Of a DNA stretch of 64,000 nt, positions 23,907-34,375 are shown in pieces. The DNA comes from Vicia villosa (lineage: Eukaryota; Streptophyta; Magnoliopsida; Fabales; Fabaceae), in assembly GCF_029867415.1 (NCBI RefSeq), contig NC_081185.1, positions 47,500,766 to 47,564,765 of the forward strand, in the 5' to 3' direction. The notes beneath the pieces were generated by a model. It had not been told where the DNA came from and did not search any database. It saw only the letters and a list, made by a program, of their open reading frames with translations. The position numbers were made by a program, and so were the translations under genes. Numbering within the stretch: position 1 is the first letter of the stretch; every line of letters starts with the position of its first letter.

Positions 23907-24163
23907 GGAGATGCCCATCTCCAAATGGAGACCCCCGTCTCCAAATGGAGACCCCCGTCTCCAAACTGAGACCCCCGTCTCCTAAGTTGAGATGCCCATC
24001 TCCAAAGTTGGAGACCCCCGTCTCCAAAGGCCCAAAGCCCACAAATGACCACGTCACAAATGGAGACGCCCGTCTCCAACCCTCCCTAAAAAAGCTCCAC
24101 TTGAGACGCACGTCTCAAGTCTGTTTGCCTAGTCTTCCTGAAGAAGTGGAGACGTGCGTCTCC
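23907..24163 (+). repeat. Palindromic GAGAC/GTCTC minisatellite in U3
   Basis: About eight units are built on GGAGACCCCCGTCTCC and variants (GAGATGCCCATCTC, GAGACGCACGTCTC, GAGACGTGCGTCTC). Each is an inverted repeat with a 2-4 base centre. The array ends about 55 bases upstream of the TATA box. The same array is in LTR2 and LTR3; LTR4 lacks one 20-bp unit. Confidence 0.9.
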
Positions 24164-24217
24164 CAAGTCTGCGTCAGAAGGTGCTATATTCACGGAACGA
24201 AACTGCCTACGCTCAGC

Positions 24218-24225
24218 TATAAAAG
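24218..24225 (+). promoter_or_regulatory. TATA box of the Athila-like LTR
   Basis: GCTATAAAAGGAG is repeated at equivalent positions in all four LTRs (near 29199, 32081 and 34941). Transcription would run rightwards, antisense to the Ogre pol gene around it. Confidence 0.8.
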
Positions 24226-24825
24226 GAGACTGATACTTCAGTTTCCAGTGTCCGAGTTTTTCAGCAAGGATCAACATTTTAGTTTTAAGCTTTCGTATTA
24301 TTTTTATTCCAGTATTTTATTTCCAGCATTATATTTCCAGCAATTATTTTCTATCCCGTTCATCTTTTCTCACAACAATTTCTCCACCGGAAATTGTTGT
24401 GAACCTTTTACTGGATCTAACCTTACGTTAGATCATAGTATTTTATTTCCTTGTTTTTATAATTATTTGATTGAAGAATTTATCGAAGAACAATCCAACC
24501 GATTTGTGGTGGAGGTTCGAGTACTTGAAGATCTAAAGATTTATTCCAGATTAATTTTATTCAGGTTTATTATTTACCGCCTCTATTTATATTTATTTGC
24601 ATGATATATTTTATGCCATTTAATATGCCATTTAATATGCCTAATATTATGAACCGAATTTATTTATGCATGTTTAACCATATTAATATGTCTGGCTAAT
24701 TTATTTAGATATCGGTATGTAAAGTAAGTTAACCGTGGGATCCGAAATAAATTGGCTTAATTATGTTTTATTAAATATCACTTGTTTTTGGTTTGTATGT
24801 CTAATTTAATTAGTAAGTCTTAAAA

Positions 24826-25215
24826 CCAATAGAGCGAAAGTTTGAGGGCTTAAGACGGTCAAAGGTTAAAATCAATAGAGCGAAAGTTTGAGATCTTTAA
24901 CTGGATAGTAGACATAGGACATTGGTTTTAAGGATGGCGAAAGCGTATTAGAACTAATTAGAACTTATTTACTTTCAAAAAGTGTTTTTATTCCCGCGCG
25001 GGATGGCGAAAGCGTACGTTAGGGATATTAGCATGTTCCGAGTCAACAGAGCGAGAGTTTGAGATTAGGAGATTTAAGTAGATAACGACTTCATAAAACA
25101 AGCATTTTATTAACTATGTTGTTTTCAAAAAGCGTTTCTAAATCTGGTGGGATGGCGAAAGCGTACATTAAGAGTTAGGACCGTAGTCTGAATCAATAGA
25201 GCGAGAGTTTGAGAG
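24826..25215 (+). repeat. Alternating degenerate motifs in the LTR R/U5 region
   Basis: Two motifs alternate irregularly: AATAGAGCGAAAGTTTGAG (four copies, with GAGAG variants) and GGATGGCGAAAGCGTA (three copies), each followed by a TAAG- or TTAGGG-like tail. Conserved in all four LTRs. Function unknown; it lies in the transcribed leader. Confidence 0.75.
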
Positions 25216-25532
25216 GAGGACTTTTAAATAACATAGTTAGTAAAGATCTTTGATTTAATTAGAATCTGGCCAATGGAACTTCGGATCACCTAAGTTAGAT
25301 GAAATACATACTGATATCCGCTTGTTATTATATTTTACCTAGATTTAAGATTTTAGTTTCCCCATTTATAAAAAATCCAAATATCATTAGCCTTAGCTTT
25401 ACATAGTAACTATAGATAACGGTAGGTCGATTTATAGTCTCTGTGGATTCGATATCTTTTAAAACTACATGACACGACTGTGCACTTGCAGTTATCCCGA
25501 CTAATAGACACGTAAAGTCGCGATCAAGTTTT

Positions 25533-25550
25533 TGGCGCCGTTGCCGGGGA
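25533..25550 (+). other. Primer-binding site complementary to tRNA-Asp
   Basis: TGGCGCCGTTGCCGGGGA lies seven bases after the LTR1 end. It matches the complement of the 3' end of plant tRNA-Asp, the primer of Athila-type elements. Only TGGC survives in the two short internal regions (30514-30517 and 33396-33399). Confidence 0.85.
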
Positions 25551-25628
25551 CTATTCAAGTCGATATCGTAACTCGCTGTTACACCGTAGAGACTAAGGCA
25601 TTATTTTTTTTTCTTTTCATTTATTACT

Positions 25629-27245
25629 ATGTATCACCCAAACTTTTTCTACAACTCCCAACAACAGTATTTCGAGGGATACCAAGAATCCCATAAATCC
25701 GACCTCGAAATACTGTTGGAAAATTTCAAAGTGTCACAAACTCATTCTCACCCAAATCACCTCTGCAACTCCCAATCTCAACATTTCGAGGAACCACAAG
25801 AAACCTACAATCCAAACCTCGAAACATTAATTGGGGATTACAATTCGACATTAGCTTATCCTCAACCGAATTCCCTTTACAATCACCAATCCCAACATTT
25901 TGAGGAGTCGCAAGAATTTTATTCTAACCAAACCTATCCTCAACCGAATTTCCTCTATGATCACCATAATCAATATTTTGAGGAGTCACCAGAATCCCAT
26001 AAATCCGACCTCGAAGTAATAATGGAAAATTTTAATGAAACATCTATGATGACAAGGAACTTTGTGGAAACACAAAATGCGACGCTAACCTACTTCGAGG
26101 AACCACAAGAATCCTATAATTCTAACCTCGAAGCATCAATAGAGGATTTCAATGCAACGCAAACTTATCATCAATCGAATTTCCTCTACGATCACCACGC
26201 CCAACATTTCGAGGAGTCGCAAGATTATCATAAATCCAACCTCGAAATCTTAATGGAGGAATTCGTTGAAGCACAAACTCTCTCTAGGCTAGAATCTATG
26301 ATGACGAAGCACTTTGAGGAAACACAAAACACAACGCTAACTCCCTTTGAAGAACCTCAAGAATCCCATAATTTTAGCTTTGAAACATCAATGGAGGATC
26401 CCGACGAGACGCTAACTCACTCTAGATTAGAAGCCATGATGGAGCACTTTGTAGAGACACAAACCGTCCAAAACCAAGAGTTTATCAAACAAAGTCTTCA
26501 AAACAATGAAACCCTTAGGCAACTGACCACTATGGTTGAGTCCCTCGCAACTCACAACATGGCATTAGAAACTCAAATCTCCCAACTTGAACAAAAGTCG
26601 CTAGGACGCTTACTTGAGGAGTATATGGAAACAACCATTAGTGAAGAACAAATTGAAATTCCTGAGGAGAGTAATAATGAGATTGAGGAGAATGATTATG
26701 AGATTGAGGAGAGTGATAATGTGGTTGAAGAGATTTCTAGTGAGAAAAGAGTGGATATTGAGAAAAATCCACCAACACCATCTGAAAGGGAGGTTGTAGA
26801 AGAGGTGGAGAGGGAAACACCTATTGTTATTCCTCTTCCCTATACCCCACCGATTTCTTTCCCGCAAAGTTTTATGGAAGCTAAGGTAGACTCCAAATCC
26901 ATAATGTATGTGAAGGTATCAGAAAATATCAACACTAATGCACCCTTATTTGAAGTCTTGCATAAAAAGAGAAATTTAGACGACCATGAAACTAAGGATA
27001 TCATTAGTGATAAGAGGGTAAGGTTAACCTTTGAGGTGGTGGATAATATCACTAAGCTCGAACTTGAAAAGCTGATACTTAGGATCGATCCAGAACCGCC
27101 ACCACGATTTCAAAAGAATGAACCACCCCACAGAAGAAAGAAAAGAAAAGGTGAGGGATATGTGAGATGGCTTGATAAGTGGCCATGGAAAACGAGGTTT
27201 GCTAAAAGTTCAACCGAGGAGTCATTCTCGAGAGAACCACCTTGA
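25629..27245 (+). CDS. Repeat-rich Gag-derived protein of the Athila-like element (538 aa)
   Basis: The only long frame of the element starts 78 bases after the PBS and is intact. Residues 1 to about 290 are six to seven imperfect repeats with QHFEESQE, SDLEILMENF and YPQPNFLYDHH words. A coiled-coil-like stretch follows (LRQLTTMVESLA, LETQISQLEQ), then an acidic EEIEE-rich segment. After that comes a part resembling the Gag-to-protease linker of Athila (ISFPQSF; INTNAPLFEVLHKKRNLDDHET). The C-terminus is basic (RRKKRKGEGYVRWLDKWPW). I see no zinc knuckle, protease, RT or integrase. Likely a Gag relative whose capsid part was replaced by tandem repeats; RNA binding by the basic tail is a guess. 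It is absent from the two short units. Confidence 0.7.
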   Translation: MYHPNFFYNSQQQYFEGYQESHKSDLEILLENFKVSQTHSHPNHLCNSQSQHFEEPQETYNPNLETLIGDYNSTLAYPQPNSLYNHQSQHFEESQEFYSNQTYPQPNFLYDHHNQYFEESPESHKSDLEVIMENFNETSMMTRNFVETQNATLTYFEEPQESYNSNLEASIEDFNATQTYHQSNFLYDHHAQHFEESQDYHKSNLEILMEEFVEAQTLSRLESMMTKHFEETQNTTLTPFEEPQESHNFSFETSMEDPDETLTHSRLEAMMEHFVETQTVQNQEFIKQSLQNNETLRQLTTMVESLATHNMALETQISQLEQKSLGRLLEEYMETTISEEQIEIPEESNNEIEENDYEIEESDNVVEEISSEKRVDIEKNPPTPSEREVVEEVERETPIVIPLPYTPPISFPQSFMEAKVDSKSIMYVKVSENINTNAPLFEVLHKKRNLDDHETKDIISDKRVRLTFEVVDNITKLELEKLILRIDPEPPPRFQKNEPPHRRKKRKGEGYVRWLDKWPWKTRFAKSSTEESFSREPP

Positions 27246-27618
27246 GTGCTTGCACTCTTAAGTCGTCGAGCTATCGACGTTAAACAAAGCGCTGCGTGGG
27301 AGGCAACCCACGAGTTTTCAGTTTAATGTTTTCCTTTTATAGTTTGAATTTGCAGATAATAAAGGTATGGATCGTTTGTCACGTCTCGGCCATATCTAGG
27401 CGAAAAATCTATAGACGATCATCTCAAAGATGAATGGGTCTCCACGCACATTCCTACGAATGTTGCTGCTGGTGGTGACACCGTTGATGAGCATGATAGG
27501 AGAAGATATTTCCTCCGGACGCGGAGTAGATTTGGTCGTGATAGCTCGCCGGTAGCATCCATATAGGTTCTGTCTTTTCTTCTCCACCTTGGATCGAAAC
27601 ATTGAGGACAATGTTTGG
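27246..27618 (+). other. Post-ORF region with the Athila-type conserved block
   Basis: Contains GTCGAGCTATCGACGTTAAAC and AAAGCGCTGCGTGGGAGGCAACCCACGAG-type sequence (27270-27311). This resembles a motif that follows the coding region in Athila-type elements, and the GTGGGAGGCAACCCAC part can self-pair. No protein-like frame. Confidence 0.6.
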
Positions 27619-27635
27619 TTTAAGTGTCGGGGAGA
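27619..27635 (+). other. Internal polypurine-tract-like motif
   Basis: TTTAAGTGTCGGGGAGA, preceded by TTGAGGACAATGTTTGG, closely copies the true PPT block at 28577-28611 (TTGAGGACAAGCAATGG, then TTTAAGTGTGGGGGTATT). The deletion in both short units ends exactly at its last base: the retained sequence restarts at 27636. Confidence 0.7.
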
Positions 27636-28593
27636 AGCTTTACCGCTTTCATTTGTTGCTTTATTGTTTTCTAGTTATGTTGTCAAGTCTTTATATATGA
27701 TTTTCTGTTGTTATCAAATTTCCCCAAAATTTGAAAATTTTTAACCACCAACAATTTATTTTCTTTTTGATGCATGGCACGCACACTCTGAAAGTATTTA
27801 GGTCGTCACACTTTAGGCTTTGTTAGAAAGACTTGGGAATGTTTCAATAACATCGATACCGTCCTGACACCCTAAACCCCCTCATTATGTGATATCAATT
27901 TGGATGCCCATTATGTCGAGACCTTAGGATCAAGTTTTCAAAGTAGCTCTTAAGTAGTTTATATTAGCAGTCGGCACCATCTTAAGCACAAACTACGTAG
28001 GGAGTCGATGAATATAAGTGAATGATCCTGTTTTTAAAATGATTTAATTGAAGAATAGCCTTCTAAGTTAGGTGACCCTCACCCGGTCATTTAGCCCAAC
28101 GGTTGTTAAGCCAATAAGGATTTAATAATTAGCACTCACTGTTGGTTGGCCTAGAGGTCACTGGTACTGGGCTTGGTAGGGTGGACTACGGTCTGATCCC
28201 CCGCAACCGCAGTTGGGAAATATGGGGCTTTGCCATTTAAAAAACCAAAACCCCGTGCTAAAGAAAAAGGATCATAGTCGCTAACCGATTTCCCCTACTA
28301 TGTGCGTGTACGGATAACGGGCTTAATGTGATTGCGCTTGAATGAAAAGAATGAAAGGAAAAACGAGAGATATAGGTTGAGTTATAATGGCATAATTCGA
28401 GTTGGTTTGTATAAGGAGGGAGTTTTTGACATTGTGTCGTTACAGTATCCTTGGTGTTGGCATTTAGTACCTATCGATCTAACATTTGCCTAGCACCGCG
28501 TATGACTAGGAGCCGTGTCGTGCCTTTGTTTCAAAAACCATGCTTAATCATTTTCTTTTACCGTGTGGTTGATTGCTTGAGGACAAGCAATGG
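27636..28593 (+). other. 3' internal non-coding region shared by all three internal segments
   Basis: This 958-bp stretch has no convincing ORF. It is retained, nearly unchanged, in both short units. The 75-codon frame running from here into LTR2 is not supported. Its retention next to the LTR fits a cis-acting role, but I see no specific signal besides the PPT. Confidence 0.6.
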
Positions 28594-28611
28594 TTTAAGT
28601 GTGGGGGTATT
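28594..28611 (+). other. Polypurine tract of the Athila-like element
   Basis: TTTAAGTGTGGGGGTATT lies directly before LTR2 (TGATAACG). Identical copies precede LTR3 and LTR4. Confidence 0.85.
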
Positions 28612-30507
28612 TGATAACGCAAAAATGTATCGTTTATTTGGCTTGATTTACATATATTATTTCCCTATTTTATCTTAATTATGTTGCTTTATGTTGGTAT
28701 TATGCTGGTATTTTCATTGTTTTAGGTTTTATGTTCGTTTTGAGGACTATTTGTGAAAAGGAGAAGAAATGGAGCTAAATCCACTACTATTTATGCTTAA
28801 AAGATGAAAAAGGGGTGCTGAAGTAAGAAAGGGGTGCAAAGAAGACCCAATTGTGCAAAGATGCAAGCCCAATCCACGAAGATAGAGGGAGATGCCCATC
28901 TCCAAATGGAGACCCCCGTCTCCAAATGGAGACCCCCGTCTCCAAACTGAGACCCCCGTCTCCTAAGTTGAGATGCCCATCTCCAAAGTTGGAGACCCCC
29001 GTCTCCAAAGGCCCAAAGCCCACAAATGACCACGTCACAAATGGAGACGCCCGTCTCCAACCCTCCCTAAAAAAGCTCCACTTGAGACGCACGTCTCAAG
29101 TCTGTTTGCCTAGTCTTCCTGAAGAAGTGGAGACGTGCGTCTCCCAAGTCTGCGTCAGAAGGTGCTATATTCACGGAACGAAACTGCCTACGCTCAGCTA
29201 TAAAAGGAGACTGATACTTCAGTTTCCAGTGTCCGAGTTTTTCAGCAAGGATCAACATTTTAGTTTTAAGCTTTCGTATTATTTTTATTCCAGTATTTTA
29301 TTTCCAGCATTATATTTCCAGCAATTATTTTCTATCCCGTTCATCTTTTCTCACAACAATTTCTCCACCGGAAATTGTTGTGAACCTTTTACTGGATCTA
29401 ACCTTACGTTAGATCATAGTATTTTATTTCCTTGTTTTTATAATTATTTGATTGAAGAATTTATCGAAGAACAATCCAACCGATTTGTGGTGGAGGTTCG
29501 AGTACTTGAAGATCTAAAGATTTATTCCAGATTAATTTTATTCAGGTTTATTATTTACCGCCTCTATTTATATTTATTTGCATGATATATTTTATGCCAT
29601 TTAATATGCCATTTAATATGCCTAATATTATGAACCGAATTTATTTATGCATGTTTAACCATATTAATATGTCTGGCTAATTTATTTAGATATCGGTATG
29701 TAAAGTAAGTTAACCGTGGGATCCGAAATAAATTGGCTTAATTATGTTTTATTAAATATCACTTGTTTTTGGTTTGTATGTCTAATTTAATTAGTAAGTC
29801 TTAAAACCAATAGAGCGAAAGTTTGAGGGCTTAAGACGGTCAAAGGTTAAAATCAATAGAGCGAAAGTTTGAGATCTTTAACTGGATAGTAGACATAGGA
29901 CATTGGTTTTAAGGATGGCGAAAGCGTATTAGAACTAATTAGAACTTATTTACTTTCAAAAAGTGTTTTTATTCCCGCGCGGGATGGCGAAAGCGTACGT
30001 TAGGGATATTAGCATGTTCCGAGTCAACAGAGCGAGAGTTTGAGATTAGGAGATTTAAGTAGATAACGACTTCATAAAACAAGCATTTTATTAACTATGT
30101 TGTTTTCAAAAAGCGTTTCTAAATCTGGTGGGATGGCGAAAGCGTACATTAAGAGTTAGGACCGTAGTCTGAATCAATAGAGCGAGAGTTTGAGAGGAGG
30201 ACTTTTAAATAACATAGTTAGTAAAGATCTTTGATTTAATTAGAATCTGGCCAATGGAACTTCGGATCACCTAAGTTAGATGAAATACATACTGATATCC
30301 GCTTGTTATTATATTTTACCTAGATTTAAGATTTTAGTTTCCCCATTTATAAAAAATCCAAATATCATTAGCCTTAGCTTTACATAGTAACTATAGATAA
30401 CGGTAGGTCGATTTATAGTCTCTGTGGATTCGATATCTTTTAAAACTACATGACACGACTGTGCACTTGCAGTTATCCCAACTAATAGACACGTAAAGTC
30501 GCGATCA
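28612..30507 (+). repeat. LTR2 of the Athila-like array
   Basis: 1896 bp, same ends as LTR1. By eye it differs from LTR1 at one base near 30480 (A for G in the TTATCCCGAC context). Confidence 0.97.
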
Positions 30508-31493
30508 AGTTTTTGGCAGCTTTACCGCTTTCATTTGTTGCTTTATTGTTTTCTAGTTATGTTGTCAAGTCTTTATATATGATTTTCTGTTGTTATCAAA
30601 TTTCCCCAAAATTTGAAAATTTTTAACCACCAACAATTTATTTTCTTTTTGATGCATGGCACGCACACTCTGAAAGTATTTAGGTCGTCACACTTTAGGC
30701 TTTGTTAGAAAGACTTGGGAATGTTTCAATAACATCGATACCGTCCTGACACCCTAAACCCCCTCATTATGTGATATCAATTTGGATGCCCAATATGTCG
30801 AGACCTTAGGATCAAGTTTTCAAAGTAGCTCTTAAGTAGTTTATATTAGCAGTCGGCACCATCTTAAGCACAAACTACGTAGGGAGTCGATGAATATAAG
30901 TGAATGATCCTGTTTTTAAAATGATTTAATTGAAGAATAGCCTTCTAAGTTAGGTGACCCTCACCCGGTCATTTAGCCCAACGGTTGTTAAGCCAATAAG
31001 GATTTAATAATTAGCACTCACTGTTGGTTGGCCTAGAGGTCACTGGTACTGGGCTTGGTAGGGTGGACTACGGTCTGATCCCCCGCAACCGCAGTTGGGA
31101 AATATGGGGCTTTGCCATTTAAAAAACCAGAACCCCGTGCTAAAGAAAAAGGATCATAGTCGCTAACCGATTTCCCCTACTATGTGCGTGTACGGATAAC
31201 GGGCTTAATGTGATTGCGCTTGAATGAAAAGAGTGAAAGGAAAAACGAGAGATATAGGTTGAGTTATAATGGCATAATTCGAGTTGGTTTGTATAAGGAG
31301 GGAGTTTTTGACATTGTGTCGTTACAGTATCCTTGGTGTTGGCATTTAGTACCTATCGATCTAACATTTGCCTAGCACCGCGTATGACTAGGAGCCGTGT
31401 CGTGCCTTTGTTTCAAAAACCATGCTTAATCATTTTCTTTTACCGTGTGGTTGATTGCTTGAGGACAAGCAATGGTTTAAGTGTGGGGGTATT
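30508..31493 (+). other. Short internal region 1 (986 bp) lacking PBS and gag
   Basis: AGTTTTTGGC is joined directly to AGCTTTACCGC. Relative to the full internal region, 25537-27635 is missing. The remainder continues to an intact PPT before LTR3. Confidence 0.95.
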
Positions 31494-33389
31494 TGATAAC
31501 GCAAAAATGTATCGTTTATTTGGCTTGATTTACATATATTATTTCCCTATTTTATCTTAATTATGTTGCTTTATGTTGGTATTATGCTGGTATTTTCATT
31601 GTTTTAGGTTTTATGTTCGTTTTGAGGACTATTTGTGAAAAGGAGAAGAAATGGAGCTAAATCCACTACTATTTATGCTTAAAAGATGAAAAAGGGGTGC
31701 TGAAGTAAGAAAGGGGTGCAAAGAAGACCCAATTGTGCAAAGATGCAAGCCCAATCCACGAAGATAGAGGGAGATGCCCATCTCCAAATGGAGACCCCCG
31801 TCTCCAAATGGAGACCCCCGTCTCCAAACTGAGACCCCCGTCTCCTAAGTTGAGATGCCCATCTCCAAAGTTGGAGACCCCCGTCTCCAAAGGCCCAAAG
31901 CCCACAAATGACCACGTCACAAATGGAGACGCCCGTCTCCAACCCTCCCTAAAAAAGCTCCACTTGAGACGCACGTCTCAAGTCTGTTTGCCTAGTCTTC
32001 CTGAAGAAGTGGAGACGTGCGTCTCCCAAGTCTGCGTCAGAAGGTGCTATATTCACGGAACGAAACTGCCTACGCTCAGCTATAAAAGGAGACTGATACT
32101 TCAGTTTCCAGTGTCCGAGTTTTTCAGCAAGGATCAACATTTTAGTTTTAAGCTTTCGTATTATTTTTATTCCAGTATTTTATTTCCAGCATTATATTTC
32201 CAGCAATTATTTTCTATCCCGTTCATCTTTTCTCACAACAATTTCTCCACCGGAAATTGTTGTGAACCTTTTACTGGATCTAACCTTACGTTAGATCATA
32301 GTATTTTATTTCCTTGTTTTTATAATTATTTGATTGAAGAATTTATCGAAGAACAATCCAACCGATTTGTGGTGGAGGTTCGAGTACTTGAAGATCTAAA
32401 GATTTATTCCAGATTAATTTTATTCAGGTTTATTATTTACCGCCTCTATTTATATTTATTTGCATGATATATTTTATGCCATTTAATATGCCATTTAATA
32501 TGCCTAATATTATGAACCGAATTTATTTATGCATGTTTAACCATATTAATATGTCTGGCTAATTTATTTAGATATCGGTATGTAAAGTAAGTTAACCGTG
32601 GGATCCGAAATAAATTGGCTTAATTATGTTTTATTAAATATCACTTGTTTTTGGTTTGTATGTCTAATTTAATTAGTAAGTCTTAAAACCAATAGAGCGA
32701 AAGTTTGAGGGCTTAAGACGGTCAAAGGTTAAAATCAATAGAGCGAAAGTTTGAGATCTTTAACTGGATAGTAGACATAGGACATTGGTTTTAAGGATGG
32801 CGAAAGCGTATTAGAACTAATTAGAACTTATTTACTTTCAAAAAGTGTTTTTATTCCCGCGCGGGATGGCGAAAGCGTACGTTAGGGATATTAGCATGTT
32901 CCGAGTCAACAGAGCGAGAGTTTGAGATTAGGAGATTTAAGTAGATAACGACTTCATAAAACAAGCATTTTATTAACTATGTTGTTTTCAAAAAGCGTTT
33001 CTAAATCTGGTGGGATGGCGAAAGCGTATATTAAGAGTTAGGACCGTAGTCTGAATCAATAGAGCGAGAGTTTGAGAGGAGGACTTTTAAATAACATAGT
33101 TAGTAAAGATCTTTGATTTAATTAGAATCTGGCCAATGGAACTTCGGATCACCTAAGTTAGATGAAATACATACTGATATCCGCTTGTTATTATATTTTA
33201 CCTAGATTTAAGATTTTAGTTTCCCCATTTATAAAAAATCCAAATATCATTAGCCTTAGCTTTACATAGTAACTATAGATAACGGTAGGTCGATTTATAG
33301 TCTCTGTGGATTCGATATCTTTTAAAACTACATGACACGACTGTGCACTTGCAGTTATCCCGACTAATAGACACGTAAAGTCGCGATCA
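31494..33389 (+). repeat. LTR3 of the Athila-like array
   Basis: 1896 bp, same ends; one private base seen near 33029 (GCGTATATT for GCGTACATT). Confidence 0.97.
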
Positions 33390-34375
33390 AGTTTTTGGCA
33401 GCTTTACCGCTTTCATTTGTTGCTTTATTGTTTTCTAGTTATGTTGTCAAGTCTTTATATATGATTTTCTGTTGTTATCAAATTTCCCCAAAATTTGAAA
33501 ATTTTTAACCACCAACAATTTATTTTCTTTTTGATGCATGGCACGCACACTCTGAAAGTATTTAGGTCGTCACACTTTAGGCTTTGTTAGAAAGACTTGG
33601 GAATGTTTCAATAACATCGATACCGTCCTGACACCCTAAACCCCCTCATTATGTGATATCAATTTGGATGCCCAATATGTCGAGACCTTAGGATCAAGTT
33701 TTCAAAGTAGCTCTTAAGTAGTTTATATTAGCAGTCGGCACCATCTTAAGCACAAACTACGTAGGGAGTCGATGAATATAAGTGAATGATCCTGTTTTTA
33801 AAATGATTTAATTGAAGAATAGCCTTCTAAGTTAGGTGACCCTCACCCGGTCATTTAGCCCAACGGTTGTTAAGCCAATAAGGATTTAATAATTAGCACT
33901 CACTGTTGGTTGGCCTAGAGGTCACTGGTACTGGGCTTGGTAGGGTGGACTACGGTCTGATCCCCCGCAACCGCAGTTGGGAAATATGGGGCTTTGCCAT
34001 TTAAAAAACCAGAACCCCGTGCTAAAGAAAAAGGATCATAGTCGCTAACCGATTTCCCCTACTATGTGCGTGTACGGATAACGGGCTTAATGTGATTGCG
34101 CTTGAATGAAAAGAGTGAAAGGAAAAACGAGAGATATAGGTTGAGTTATAATGGCATAATTCGAGTTGGTTTGTATAAGGAGGGAGTTTTTGACATTGTG
34201 TCGTTACAGTATCCTTGGTGTTGGCATTTAGCACCTATCGATCTAACATTTGCCTAGCACCGCGTATGACTAGGAGCCGTGTCGTGCCTTTGTTTCAAAA
34301 ACCATGCTTAATCATTTTCTTTTACCGTGTGGTTGATTGCTTGAGGACAAGCAATGGTTTAAGTGTGGGGGTATT
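33390..34375 (+). other. Short internal region 2 (986 bp), same deletion
   Basis: Same TTTTTGGC/AGCTTT junction and same length as short internal region 1, and the same three variant bases relative to the full internal region. One private change is seen near 34232 (TTTAGCACC). Confidence 0.95.

Larger units (their letters stand above)
23631..25526 (+). repeat. LTR1 of the Athila-like array
   Basis: Runs TGATAACGCA to GTCGCGATCA, 1896 bp. U3 carries a palindrome-rich minisatellite (23907-24163) and a TATA box (24218-24225); R/U5 carries alternating GGATGGCGAAAGCGTA and AGAGCGAGAGTTTGAG motifs. The 244-codon frame inside (23870-24604) recurs in every LTR but is produced by the minisatellite. 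Confidence 0.97.

Noticed and set aside
23907..24163. Auxin response element cluster
   Set aside because: The canonical core is TGTCTC/GAGACA. Here the flanking base is almost always C (CGTCTC, GAGACC), so the match is to five bases only.
23870..24604. 244-codon frame repeated in all four array LTRs (234 codons in LTR4)
   Set aside because: It is created by the 20-bp minisatellite and runs across the TATA box and start region. Its recurrence reflects LTR copying, not selection. Opposite-strand frames over the same repeat look equally long.
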